NCBI GenBank assembly: GCA_050260355.1
Contig: JBLNBZ010000046.1
Span: 1-64,000, forward strand
Length of the DNA stretch: 64,000 nt
Direction of reading: 5' to 3'
Origin: CADEFX01 sp050260355
GTDB taxonomy: Bacteria; Pseudomonadota; Alphaproteobacteria; Rhizobiales; Hyphomicrobiaceae
A program made the translations under genes and the position numbers. A model generated the notes under the pieces. The model was not told where the DNA came from and ran no database searches. It was given only the letters and a program-made list of their open reading frames with translations. Shown here piece by piece: positions 17,310 through 25,693 of this stretch; position 1 is the first letter of the stretch, and the number at the start of each line of letters is the position of its first letter.

Positions 17310-17610
17310 CGGTCACATTCCTTCGTTGCGGTCCGTCATAGCCCATGACGGGCGTGGCCCGGGCGTGGTGGCGGCCTGGCGGGATGCGCCCTACTTCACG
17401 AGTGCGGAACGCGCGGCACTGGCGCTCACGGAGGCCGTCACACGGCTCAGCGATCGCGCCGATCCGGTACCCGACGAGGTCTGGCAGGAGGCCGCGCGGC
17501 ACTACGATGAGGGGGCGCTTGCGGCCCTGCTTCTCTCGATTGCCGCCATCAACGTCTGGAACCGCCTCAACGTCAGCGTCAAGCAGATGGCGGGTGCGAG
17601 CTGGAGCTGA
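17299..17610 (+). pseudogene. Carboxymuconolactone decarboxylase family protein, N-terminal half missing
   Basis: From about 17386 the frame reads WRDAPYFTSAERAALALTEA and later AALLLSIAAINVWNRLNVSV. This is the C-terminal half of the AhpD/CMD fold. A complete protein has about 140-150 residues and an N-terminal Cys-x2-Cys-x3-His redox site. That half, including both cysteines, is absent: the sequence before Ala-Trp is unrelated and runs into the sigma-factor relic on the other strand. It can hardly be an active alkylhydroperoxidase. Some transcript could still produce a 103-residue peptide, hence pseudogene with moderate confidence. Confidence 0.6.
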
Positions 17611-17678
17611 GCAGCGTCCGGCGGCCCGGTCATCGCTCGCGCCGCCGGGACTTGGAACGCTCGATCGGCGCGCGAGGT

Positions 17679-18125
17679 CTATCTCTTCGGCGGAATGATC
17701 TCGCCGTCGAACGGCACCACGCTGTCGATCAGCTTGTGCCGCATCAGCTCCTGGATGACGACCACGCGGATCTCTCGGCGCAGGTCGTCTGCGTCCGAAG
17801 AGTCGGCGAGCGCGTCCTGATACACGCCGCGCATATGTGCCCGCTCGACCTTCCTGCAGAAGCCGAGGACGTCGGGCAGCGGCTCGTCCTCTTCATCCTC
17901 GACCGCATCGCACCAGTCCTCGTAGCTTCCGTGCTTGTCGATCTCATCGATCAGCGCCTTGGCCTCCTGGTATGAGAACATGGGCATCCCGTCGTCCTTC
18001 ACGAGCGCATAGGTGCCATCGACTTCGTCATCGCGCACCAGCGCGAACTTCGGCGGGTCCAATCCCTCGATGTCTCTTAGCTCGAGCCCGATCCATGTGG
18101 CCTTCCCACGCAACGCTTCCAACAT
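17679..18125 (-). CDS. Conserved hypothetical acidic protein
   Basis: This 148-residue acidic protein has no signal peptide or membrane segment. The middle contains MFSYQEAKALIDEIDKHGSY followed by an Asp/Glu-rich run. The C-terminal half (DLRREIRVVVIQELMRHKLIDSVVPFDGEIIPPKR) looks helical. The start is set by GAGGAG eight bases before the ATG at 18125; the frame extends to 18209 without a ribosome site. I do not recognise the family. It lies beside another small unknown gene of the same orientation, possibly co-transcribed across a 266-base gap. Confidence 0.6.
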   Translation of the reverse strand: MLEALRGKATWIGLELRDIEGLDPPKFALVRDDEVDGTYALVKDDGMPMFSYQEAKALIDEIDKHGSYEDWCDAVEDEEDEPLPDVLGFCRKVERAHMRGVYQDALADSSDADDLRREIRVVVIQELMRHKLIDSVVPFDGEIIPPKR

Positions 18126-18391
18126 AAGCAGCACTCCTCTTGCTGAGGTGGATATGCGGGGTCTCCACACGCTGCGACGAAACGATCGCCCGCTCAAGTT
18201 ACAATTCACGGACTGGAGCCAGTGAGCTCATTGAGCTGGCAGGCGGGTATTCCCCTGCAATGGCATGCCTCATCCCAGCGACGGCTCGAGCAGCATCGTC
18301 AGCATCCGCTATCGATGCGTCAAATAGCGACGACCGAGGTTGGTGGATTGGAAGCCGGGGCGTCAGGGCTTTGGCGGCCGTAGGGACTCAG

Positions 18392-18658
18392 TCAGCCGAG
18401 CAGCGTGGCATCGCCAAAGTGAGTCCCCCACTGCTCGAGCACGTAGATTTGCTGCTTTGCATCGAGCTTCTGCTGATCGATGTGGATGATCCGCACCATG
18501 TCGCCTTCGATGATCCACGTCTCGCCTTCGGTGTAGGCAATCAATGCGTCTTCATCGACGACATCAGCGTAGACTTCGCGGTCAGCCTCGGTGATTGCAC
18601 GGAATCTGAGACGGCCAATCTCCTTCAGGGGTGCTGGATGAAAGCGCGTGAGCAACAT
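18392..18658 (-). CDS. Small hypothetical protein
   Basis: This 88-residue protein (MLLTRFHPAPLKEIGRLRFR...) contains YADVVDEDALIAYTEGETW and MVRIIHIDQQKLDAKQQ. The alternation of beta-like segments suggests a small compact fold, but I do not recognise it. GAGGGAGG immediately precedes the ATG at 18658; the frame remains open to 18754, so a longer 120-residue form is possible. No neighbour indicates a function. Reality as a gene is likely but not certain. Confidence 0.5.
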   Translation of the reverse strand: MLLTRFHPAPLKEIGRLRFRAITEADREVYADVVDEDALIAYTEGETWIIEGDMVRIIHIDQQKLDAKQQIYVLEQWGTHFGDATLLG

Positions 18659-18878
18659 TGCCTCCCTCTGATGCAATGCAGTACAGCGCATCACACGATT
18701 CGTGTGTTCAATCTGTGACCGAAGGAGATGCTGCGTCATCCGCGGGACTTCCAATTACAATGTGAACAACGCTCAGCGTCACCTGCACCTCGAGCAGGAC
18801 GCAGCACACAAGTAGGTCGACTGCCGCCAGATTCGGCTGCCCTGCTCACGGCCTTCGGCCGCGTGCTGAGGCTGGACT

Positions 18879-19910
18879 CTAATTCGATCGGCTGTGCTCC
18901 TTACGCACGATCTCGGCGCCCGCCACCATGGCCTTCATCTTTCCGAAGGCGACGTCGCGGGGGAGGTACTTCATTCCGCAATCGGGAGCGACGATGATGT
19001 CTTCGGGAGACGCGTACGGTAATGCCCTGCGAATTCGGGCCGCAACGACCTCGGGCGTTTCGACCGTCATGTCCGACAAGTCGATGACGCCGAGAATGAG
19101 CTTCTTACCCTTGAGATCCCGCACGACACTGCAATCCAGGTTCGATTGGGCGGTCTCGAAGGAGATCTGCTTGCACGAGCAATCCTTGAGCTGGGTAAGA
19201 AAGGAGTAGCCGCTGGGCCGCTCGTGAATGACAGCGGCGTAGCCGAAACAAATGTGCACCGCGGTCGTGCCTGTGACGCCGTCGAGCGCAGCGTTGAGCG
19301 CCTCCAGACCGTACTCCTCCGCAGCTTTCGGCCGTGCCTGCATATAGGGCTCGTCGATTTGCACGACATCGGCGCCGGCTGCAAACAGGTCTTTGATCTC
19401 GGCATTCACGGCGACGGCATACGCCATCGCGGCTTCTTTCGGTGTCGCATAGAAGTCGTTCTGAGCCTGCTGGCTCATCGTGAACGGGCCTGGAACGGTG
19501 ACCTTTACTTTGCGCGTCGTATGCCGCTTGAGGAATTCCAGGTCCTCCACCTCGACTGGATGCTTGCGCCGGATGTTACCGACGATACGTGGTACCGGAT
19601 TTGGATGTCCCGACCGGTCCAGAGCGACACCCGGATTGTCGATATCGACACCCTCGAGCGCTGTAGCAAAGCGATTGGAGTAGCTTTCGCGTCTGATCTC
19701 GCCATCCGTGATGATGTCGAGCCCGGCATCCTCCTGTGCCTTGATCGCCATGATGGTCGCGTCTTCCTGCGCCTCCGTGAGGAACGGCTCCGGAACGCGC
19801 CACAGCTCTTTCGCTCTCACGCGCGGTGGAAAGCGGCCGGCAAGCTTCTTGCGGTCAATCAGCCACTCGGGTTGCGGGTAGCTGCCGACGAGAGTAGTTG
19901 GAAACAGCAT
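18879..19910 (-). CDS. Stand-alone MetE-like (cobalamin-independent) zinc methyltransferase
   Basis: This 343-residue protein equals the C-terminal catalytic barrel of cobalamin-independent methionine synthase (MetE is about 750 residues). It opens FPTTLVGSYPQPEWL and continues IITDGEIRRESYSNRF. Zinc-ligand motifs are visible: His-x-Cys in AVHICFGYA and the late Cys in VAPDCGMKYLPRD. VVQIDEPYMQ gives the conserved Asp-Glu. Such proteins move a methyl group to a thiol. The tandem Mets at 19916 and 19910 leave the start ambiguous; AAGGG spacing favours 19910. It is the last gene of the GntR-led operon, 53 bases after the transporter ATPase, which suggests it works on the imported compound and not on core methionine synthesis (inference). 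Confidence 0.85.
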   Translation of the reverse strand: MLFPTTLVGSYPQPEWLIDRKKLAGRFPPRVRAKELWRVPEPFLTEAQEDATIMAIKAQEDAGLDIITDGEIRRESYSNRFATALEGVDIDNPGVALDRSGHPNPVPRIVGNIRRKHPVEVEDLEFLKRHTTRKVKVTVPGPFTMSQQAQNDFYATPKEAAMAYAVAVNAEIKDLFAAGADVVQIDEPYMQARPKAAEEYGLEALNAALDGVTGTTAVHICFGYAAVIHERPSGYSFLTQLKDCSCKQISFETAQSNLDCSVVRDLKGKKLILGVIDLSDMTVETPEVVAARIRRALPYASPEDIIVAPDCGMKYLPRDVAFGKMKAMVAGAEIVRKEHSRSN

Positions 19911-19963
19911 GATCATTTCCCTTCGATCGATATTCTGTCGACGCCCGACGTGGGTAGAGGCGG

Positions 19964-21091
19964 TCAGTGCGTGGTGCCCATGATCGGCTTTTCCGCATAG
20001 GCCCAGCAGCCGTCTCGCGGCACCCACACGATAATGTCCTGCCCTGCTTGATGCTGTGGGACCGAACCGTACTCGATGACTTCCCAGACGGTCGCGCCAC
20101 TCGCCACGGTGTAGGCCGTCTGCACACCTTGGAAGCGCACATCGCGCACCCTTCCGGTAATTCGGTTCCATTGGCCGGCGGGCACTGTCGCCCCATTTCC
20201 CGCCGACAGGCGCAGATTCTCCGGGCGCACCGCTATCGTCACTTCGGTTCCGGTCGCAAGTGGCCCGGTGACACGACTTGCCAGCTCCTGGTCTCCGGCA
20301 ATCGAAACACGCGCCGTCTCCGCATTGCTGTCAATGACGTTGCCGGTGACCAGATTTGTCGCGCCGGTGAACTCGGCCACAAAGAGGCTGGCTGGGCTGT
20401 TGTAGAGGTCGGTCGGAGACGCCAGCTGCAGGAGCTTGCCGTTGCGCATGACGCCGATGCGGTCACCAACGGCGACCGCCTCGGACTGGTCATGCGTGAC
20501 GTAGAGAGCCGTAACACCGGCCTCCTTGATAATGCGCCGCAAGTCGTCCCGCAGTCTCAGCCGCAGCTTGGCGTCGAGATTGGAGAGCGGCTCGTCGAGC
20601 AAAAGAAGGCGCGGCTGGTAGACCAGACTTCGCGCGAGAGCCACACGCTGCATCTGTCCACCGCTCAGTGCGGTCGCCGACCGCTCCGCATATTCGCCAA
20701 GCGAGACGATGCCGAGCGCCTTGGTGACGCGCGCGTCCATCTCTGCGCGTGAGTATCCGCGACCGTGCAGCGGGTAGCGCACATTCTCCGCGACCGTCAT
20801 GTGCGGCCACACGGCGTAGGACTGGAACACCATACCGACGTTCCGCCGCTGCGGCTTGACGAACACGCCGGCGGTCGGATCGGACACCACCTCGCCGCCG
20901 ATCCGAATCTGTCCGGACGTCGGCGTCTCGAGGCCGGCGACCGAACGCATCGTCGTGGTCTTGCCGCAACCCGAGGGTCCCAGCAGCACCACGATCTCGC
21001 CGGCCTTGGCTACGAACGATACGTCGTCGATGGCGGGATGGTCGGCGAGAAAAAACTTGTTGAGATGCGAGACGGCAAGCTCCGCAGACAT
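19964..21091 (-). CDS. ABC importer ATPase (Fe3+/phosphonate/polyamine type)
   Basis: This 375-residue ATPase energises the adjacent permease. Walker A is GPSGCGKTTT (about residue 38), the signature is LSGGQMQRVALARSL, and Walker B with the D-loop is LLLDEPLSNLDAKLR, followed by the switch His in VTHDQSEA. A C-terminal TOBE-like domain starts near residue 280 (TEVTIAVRPENLRLS). The layout is that of PotA/FbpC/PhnT importers. It starts 10 bases after the binding-protein gene, so the three transporter genes are co-expressed. The C-terminal IIVWVPRDGCWAYAEKP is unusual but intact. Confidence 0.92.
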   Translation of the reverse strand: MSAELAVSHLNKFFLADHPAIDDVSFVAKAGEIVVLLGPSGCGKTTTMRSVAGLETPTSGQIRIGGEVVSDPTAGVFVKPQRRNVGMVFQSYAVWPHMTVAENVRYPLHGRGYSRAEMDARVTKALGIVSLGEYAERSATALSGGQMQRVALARSLVYQPRLLLLDEPLSNLDAKLRLRLRDDLRRIIKEAGVTALYVTHDQSEAVAVGDRIGVMRNGKLLQLASPTDLYNSPASLFVAEFTGATNLVTGNVIDSNAETARVSIAGDQELASRVTGPLATGTEVTIAVRPENLRLSAGNGATVPAGQWNRITGRVRDVRFQGVQTAYTVASGATVWEVIEYGSVPQHQAGQDIIVWVPRDGCWAYAEKPIMGTTH

Positions 21092-21101
21092 TTCAGCCGC
21101 T

Positions 21102-22115
21102 CTACTGCCGGTAATTGAATACGGTGTTCCACTCGTTGACCCAGCTATCGCGCAAGCTGGCGTACTCGTTGATATCCGGGAACCAGAGCTTCAGTGCCGC
21201 CCGGTCTGCACCCTCCGGCAGCGGCCCGCCCTGAAGCACCGTCATGCCGCCGGAGCCCTTGACCCAATCGCTCTGACCTTCTTCAGACAGAATCCAGTCC
21301 AGGTAGAGACGAGCTGCATTGGGATGTGCCGCCGTGGCGGAGATGCCCGCGACGGAAACGGTCATAGGGACACCATCGGTCGGATAGACGATGCCGATCG
21401 GAGCGCCGTCCTTCATCGATGGGATGATCGAGTTCGTCTTCAATGGCGCAACGCGCGCCTCGCCGCGGATGACAGCCGCCAGCAGCGGAGAATCGGAGGG
21501 GTGCATGACCGGCTGCTTGGCCGCAAGCTTCTTCCATTCGCCGTCGCCGAGCGACTTGCGCTGGAACATGGCAAGTGTCCACGGGGTGCCGCCAGCACCT
21601 GCCGGTATCCAGCCGAGCTTTTCGCTGAAATCGGGCTTCGACAGATCCGCCCAGGCTTTGGGTGGATTCTTGACCAGTGCCTTGTTGTAGGCGATCACAT
21701 AGCCCCACGCGGTCTTGGGCCACATCTTCGGCGAGATGGCGCGGATCTCCGCGGGGTATTTCTCCGCGTTCGCCGGCGCGTAGTCGGCGAAGAGCTTTTC
21801 GTAGCTTTTTGCGAGGCCGCTATCCGAGAATTCTATAATGTCCGCTCCGAGTTTGCCTGAAGCGGCCTCGGCATCGATGCGCGCGATCAAGCGGCTGCCG
21901 GGCGCGCGTACGATCTCGATTTTGATGTTGGGATAGCGCGCATTGAACCGTTTCGCCAGCTGCTGCTCGGACTCGAGCTGGTTGGCCGTGTAGATCGTCA
22001 CGGCGCCTTCCTTGTTGGCCGCAGCGACAAGGGCGGGCTCGGCCTTGAACTCGCTGGCGTGCGCAGACGCCGCGAAGACGGCGCCCGCCAGCGCTGCAAG
22101 CATTAGGTACCTCAT
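21102..22115 (-). CDS. Periplasmic extracellular solute-binding protein, family 1
   Basis: This 337-residue protein delivers the substrate to the fused permease. A cleavable Sec signal is clear: MRYLMLAALAGAVFAASAHA, then mature SEFKAEPALVAAANKEGAVTIYTANQ. The mature chain matches Fe3+/2-aminoethylphosphonate-type binding proteins (ARYPNIKIEIVRAPGSRLIARI, then AWADLSKPDF, and AAHPNAARLYLDWILSEEGQ). I see no tyrosine pair that would prove iron binding, so an organic anion ligand is equally possible. GGGAGG precedes two consecutive ATGs; spacing favours 22115 over 22118. It sits between permease and ATPase in the operon. Confidence 0.9.
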   Translation of the reverse strand: MRYLMLAALAGAVFAASAHASEFKAEPALVAAANKEGAVTIYTANQLESEQQLAKRFNARYPNIKIEIVRAPGSRLIARIDAEAASGKLGADIIEFSDSGLAKSYEKLFADYAPANAEKYPAEIRAISPKMWPKTAWGYVIAYNKALVKNPPKAWADLSKPDFSEKLGWIPAGAGGTPWTLAMFQRKSLGDGEWKKLAAKQPVMHPSDSPLLAAVIRGEARVAPLKTNSIIPSMKDGAPIGIVYPTDGVPMTVSVAGISATAAHPNAARLYLDWILSEEGQSDWVKGSGGMTVLQGGPLPEGADRAALKLWFPDINEYASLRDSWVNEWNTVFNYRQ

Positions 22116-22150
22116 CATTTTCCTCCCACTATCGGTATGGTTGTCGTCTT

Positions 22151-23896
22151 TCATGATCTGCGCTTGGTAAGCGCGTTGGCGGCGCCAACGATCAGGAACA
22201 GGAGCAGCGTTTGAAACACGCTGAAGGCAGCCGAGACGCCGATGCTGCCTCCCTCCCAAAAGTCGAGAAGCAGGACTGACATGATGATGCTGTCGCTCGT
22301 GTAGAGGAACAGCGAGGAGCCGAGCTCGCGGATCGAGAGAACGAACAGGAGCGTCATGCCGGACAGGATGCCGGGCCAAGTCAGCGGAACGACGACCCTG
22401 CGGATGGTCTCCAAGAGGCCGCGACCACAGATCCAGGATGCTTCCTCGAGCTCCTTGTGAATCTGGATCAGCGACGTTGACAGCGCCTTCATCGTGTCGG
22501 GTAGGAAACGGGCGATGAAGGCGATGGCAAGAATAGCGGTCGTGCCGTAGAGGCCGCCGGGAAGACCGACCCAGGCCCACAGATAAGCGACGCCGATGAC
22601 GAGGCCCGGAATGGCGACGGGCACGGTAGCGACGTAATCGAGTGACCTGCGTAGGCGCGCGTCGGTACGCTGCACGGTGTACGCAAGCGCAAACGCCAAG
22701 GCACCGCCAAGAATCGCCGCCATTCCGCCGACGATCAGCGAGTTCGAGATGGAACGCATCGTCATTGGGTTGGCGAACAGCGCCTGGAAGTGCACGAGCG
22801 AGTACTGTCTCGCATCGAGCAGGCTGCCGATATCAGGCACGAACATGTATTTGCGAAAAGCCACGATCAGCAGCGCTGCAAACGGCAATACGACCACGAA
22901 GAACAGATAGAGCAGTCCAAATGCAAACGTCAGATAGCGCCAGCGTCCAAGATCGATGAGCTTTGGCCTGAAAGACTTGCCCGACACCGTGACAAAGCTG
23001 CGTCCTTTCAGCATGCGTTGCTGCAGCCAGATACCGAGTGCGGTGACCGCAACGAGCAGCATCGAAACGGCCGCTGCCTTGTTGTAAAGCGGCGGGGTCC
23101 ACGACAGCAGCGTGAACAGATATGTCGTGAGGAACGGCTCCTTGGCCGGCGTGCCGAGGATCGCCGGAGTACCGTAGACGCCGAGCATGATGACAAAGGC
23201 CAGCAGTCCACCCGACAGGATGGCTGGCGCCATGAGCGGAAATGTGATGCGCATCATGGTCCGAAAGACGCTCGCGCCCGAAATCTCGGACGCTTCCTCC
23301 AGGGACGGGTCCATATTTTCGAGAGCTGAAGCGGTGAACATGAACACGTACGGCGCGTAATAGGCACCGAACACGATCGTGATGCCTGTGAGGGAATAGA
23401 AGTTGACACTCCACGGCAGGCCGATTGCCTGCAGCACCACGTTGATCAGTCCGGTATCGGGCGAGCCGAGCAGCGACCATGCAAATCCCGCGACCAATGG
23501 CGGGATAAAGAGCGGCATCATGCCTGCCGACCGGATCATGCCCTTCATCGGCGTGTTGGTGCGGACCACGATCCAGGCGAACAGCAGGCCGATCACGATC
23601 GACAGGAGAGCGCCAAAGCCGCACGTGACCAGCGAGTTGAACGCTGCCGCGCGCACAGTCGGATTGACGGCGAGGTCGAGATAGTGCGCGAACGTCAATG
23701 CGGGGAAGCCTTCTCGCGCCGTCATCGGATTGACGTCCGTAACGGAACCGAGCACCAGCTTGGCGATCGGATAGATGACGAGCACGATGAGAATGGCCAA
23801 CAGCAGCATCGACCATAGCCACGGGGCCAATCGCGGCACGATGGCGCGTCGCGTCGGTGCGCTCTCGGTCTCTTTCAGGATCGCAGCAATACTCAT
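22151..23896 (-). CDS. Fused two-domain ABC importer permease
   Basis: This 581-residue inner-membrane protein has about twelve hydrophobic helices. It contains two BPD_transp_1 halves, each with an EAA loop: SLEEASEISGASVFRTMMRI in the first half, and ELEEASWICGRGLLETIRRV in the second. This is the FbpB/ThiP/PhnV-like double permease, so no second permease is needed. The natural start is the ATG at 23896 (MSIAAILKETES). The frame stays open to 24484, but that extension lies antisense-free inside the LeuD-like gene and is not protein-like. It is 14 bases downstream of the LeuD-like gene, so catabolism and uptake are transcribed together. Confidence 0.92.
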   Translation of the reverse strand: MSIAAILKETESAPTRRAIVPRLAPWLWSMLLLAILIVLVIYPIAKLVLGSVTDVNPMTAREGFPALTFAHYLDLAVNPTVRAAAFNSLVTCGFGALLSIVIGLLFAWIVVRTNTPMKGMIRSAGMMPLFIPPLVAGFAWSLLGSPDTGLINVVLQAIGLPWSVNFYSLTGITIVFGAYYAPYVFMFTASALENMDPSLEEASEISGASVFRTMMRITFPLMAPAILSGGLLAFVIMLGVYGTPAILGTPAKEPFLTTYLFTLLSWTPPLYNKAAAVSMLLVAVTALGIWLQQRMLKGRSFVTVSGKSFRPKLIDLGRWRYLTFAFGLLYLFFVVVLPFAALLIVAFRKYMFVPDIGSLLDARQYSLVHFQALFANPMTMRSISNSLIVGGMAAILGGALAFALAYTVQRTDARLRRSLDYVATVPVAIPGLVIGVAYLWAWVGLPGGLYGTTAILAIAFIARFLPDTMKALSTSLIQIHKELEEASWICGRGLLETIRRVVVPLTWPGILSGMTLLFVLSIRELGSSLFLYTSDSIIMSVLLLDFWEGGSIGVSAAFSVFQTLLLFLIVGAANALTKRRS

Positions 23897-23910
23897 GTGT
23901 CTCGGTATGC

Positions 23911-24435
23911 TTACGTTTGCGCGGATCGTCCGGCCATCGCTTTGCTTGCTACGTATTGCATCAGTCCGCCCGATTTCAGGATGCTGAGCACGATCGGCGC
24001 TGGCGCAATGCCCTGCAGAGCTGTCTTGCCGCCATCGAACGAGAGCCGCCCACCGGCAACGTCGATCCACCCGTCGCGCCCTTGTGTCCGATCGACGATC
24101 TCCGTCTTGAGCACGAGCATCGGCAGGCCGATATTGACGGCGTTGCGATAGAAAATTCGCGAGAACGATTTGGCGACGACGCAGGCAAGCCCGAGGCCCT
24201 TCAATCCGATCGGCGCATGCTCGCGCGATGACCCGCAGCCGAAGTTGTTGCCTCCGATCAGGATGTCGCCGCGGGCAATACGCTGCGCCCAAGCCGGATC
24301 TATACCGGATAGCGCATGGGGCCCGAGATCCTCGGGCGTTCGCAGCGCCAGGTAGCGCGTCGGCATGATCTGATCGGTATCTATGTCGTCGCCCAGGAAC
24401 CAGGCTCGTCCCTTCTGCCACATGATCGCGCTCAC
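23911..24435 (-). CDS. LeuD-like small subunit of an aconitase-type hydratase
   Basis: This 174-residue swivelling domain partners the LeuC-like subunit encoded just upstream. The family pattern is DDIDTDQIMPTRYLALRTPE, then GGNNFGCGSSREHAP. The substrate-specificity loop that follows the DIDTD motif reads Y-L-A-L, unlike the YLVY of archaeal isopropylmalate isomerase as I recall it, so leucine biosynthesis should not be assumed. The GTG start at 24435 overlaps the LeuC-like stop by three bases (GTGA junction), showing translational coupling. Its short length matches the type-2 (archaeal / homoaconitase-like) small subunits. It is probably a hydratase acting on the operon's substrate. Confidence 0.85.
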   Translation of the reverse strand: MSAIMWQKGRAWFLGDDIDTDQIMPTRYLALRTPEDLGPHALSGIDPAWAQRIARGDILIGGNNFGCGSSREHAPIGLKGLGLACVVAKSFSRIFYRNAVNIGLPMLVLKTEIVDRTQGRDGWIDVAGGRLSFDGGKTALQGIAPAPIVLSILKSGGLMQYVASKAMAGRSAQT

Positions 24436-25688
24436 AAATCGTCAGGGCTCGCGATGACACCTTTGACGGCGCTCGCGGCAGCAATGACAGGGTTGCAAAG
24501 ATAGGTTTCGCTCTTCACCGCGCCCTGTCGGCCGGGGAAGTTGCGGTTGGATGTCGCCAGGCATCGTTCTCCCTCCGCCAGCACGCCGGCGTGCGCACCG
24601 ATGCACGGCCCGCAGGTCGGCATGGAGAAGGCGGCGCCAGCCTCCAGGAAGATCTGCGCCAAGCCTTCCTCGACGGCCTGCTTGTGAATCTTTGCCGTAC
24701 TCGGGATGACGATGACGCGCAGATGATCCGCGACACGACGACCTTTGAGAATCGCCGCGGCTGCGCGCAGGTCGCTGATCCAGCCGTTGGTACAGGACCC
24801 GATGTAGACCTGATCGAGCGCCAAGCCCTTGACGTTGCGCCAGCTTGCGGTGTTGCTCGGCAGGAACGGAGCTGCGATCACCGGCTCGAGATCGCCAATG
24901 GGAATTTCGATCTCCTCAGACACCGCAGCATCCGGATCGCCTCTGACAGGCTCGAAAGGACGCTTGGCGATCGGTTCAACATAAGCAAGCGTTTTGGCGT
25001 CGGGCTCGACAATCGCAATCTGAGCGCCGGCTTCGATGGCCATATTGCTCATCGACAGGCGCTGCTCGACCTCCAGTTCCGCAATTGGATCGCCGACGAG
25101 CTCCATCGCGGCATTGTCGGCTCCGGCAACACCGATGCGGCCGATGGTGTGCAGGATCAGATCCTTGCCCGTCACCCACTTCTGAAGGCGGCCCGTATAG
25201 CGATAGCGGATCGTCCGCGGCACCTCGATCCAGGTCCGACCCGTAGCGAGAATCGCAGCGATGTCGGTGGAGCCCATACCCGTCGCGTAGCAGCCGAGAG
25301 CTCCCGCCATGCAGGAATGCGAATTGCCACCGACGATCAGCTCGCCCGGAAGCGTCAATCCCAGCTCAATGCCGAGCGCATTATGGATGGCGGCGCTTCC
25401 CATCTCATAGAGAGGAATGTCGTACTTGCGGCACAAGTTGCGTATCAGCTTGAGGACCTCGGCTGTCTCGATGTTGCGTGCGGGCGCATTCACCATAGAG
25501 GTGACGAACACGCGGCCCTTGTCGAACACAGCCTCTACGCCATGCTTCTCCAGAAGGCCCAGCGTAAGCGGCGCGCCGAGATCATCCGACCAGGTTTGAT
25601 CCACGGACACGTCCACGTATTCGCCCGGCCGCACACGATCGCGACCCGCATGCCGAGCGATTATCTTCTCGGTGATCGTTTGTCCCAT
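24432..25688 (-). CDS. LeuC-like large subunit of an aconitase-type hydratase
   Basis: This 418-residue [4Fe-4S] hydro-lyase moves a hydroxyl by dehydration and rehydration of a 2-hydroxy acid. The three cluster cysteines are visible: one in YIGSCTNGW and two in PTCGPCIGAHAGVL. The N-terminal region gives GGNSHSCMAGALGCYATGMG. At 418 residues it belongs to the short isopropylmalate/homoaconitate/dimethylmalate dehydratase branch and not to the 466-residue leucine-pathway LeuC. It starts five bases after the PrpD-like stop. Together with the MmgE/PrpD protein it could run two consecutive dehydration/hydration steps on a citrate-like or malate-like acid (inference). Confidence 0.88.
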   Translation of the reverse strand: MGQTITEKIIARHAGRDRVRPGEYVDVSVDQTWSDDLGAPLTLGLLEKHGVEAVFDKGRVFVTSMVNAPARNIETAEVLKLIRNLCRKYDIPLYEMGSAAIHNALGIELGLTLPGELIVGGNSHSCMAGALGCYATGMGSTDIAAILATGRTWIEVPRTIRYRYTGRLQKWVTGKDLILHTIGRIGVAGADNAAMELVGDPIAELEVEQRLSMSNMAIEAGAQIAIVEPDAKTLAYVEPIAKRPFEPVRGDPDAAVSEEIEIPIGDLEPVIAAPFLPSNTASWRNVKGLALDQVYIGSCTNGWISDLRAAAAILKGRRVADHLRVIVIPSTAKIHKQAVEEGLAQIFLEAGAAFSMPTCGPCIGAHAGVLAEGERCLATSNRNFPGRQGAVKSETYLCNPVIAAASAVKGVIASPDDL

Positions 25689-25693
25689 GACCC

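Noticed and set aside
22151..24484. N-terminally extended permease of 777 residues
   Set aside because: The extra 196 residues lie inside the LeuD-like coding region in another frame and are Arg-rich, not membrane-like; the natural start is 23896.
18879..25688. Reading the LeuC/LeuD pair as leucine biosynthesis or the PrpD as methylcitrate cycle
   Set aside because: leuA and leuB, prpB and prpC are absent from the operon, and subunit lengths fit another branch of the aconitase family.
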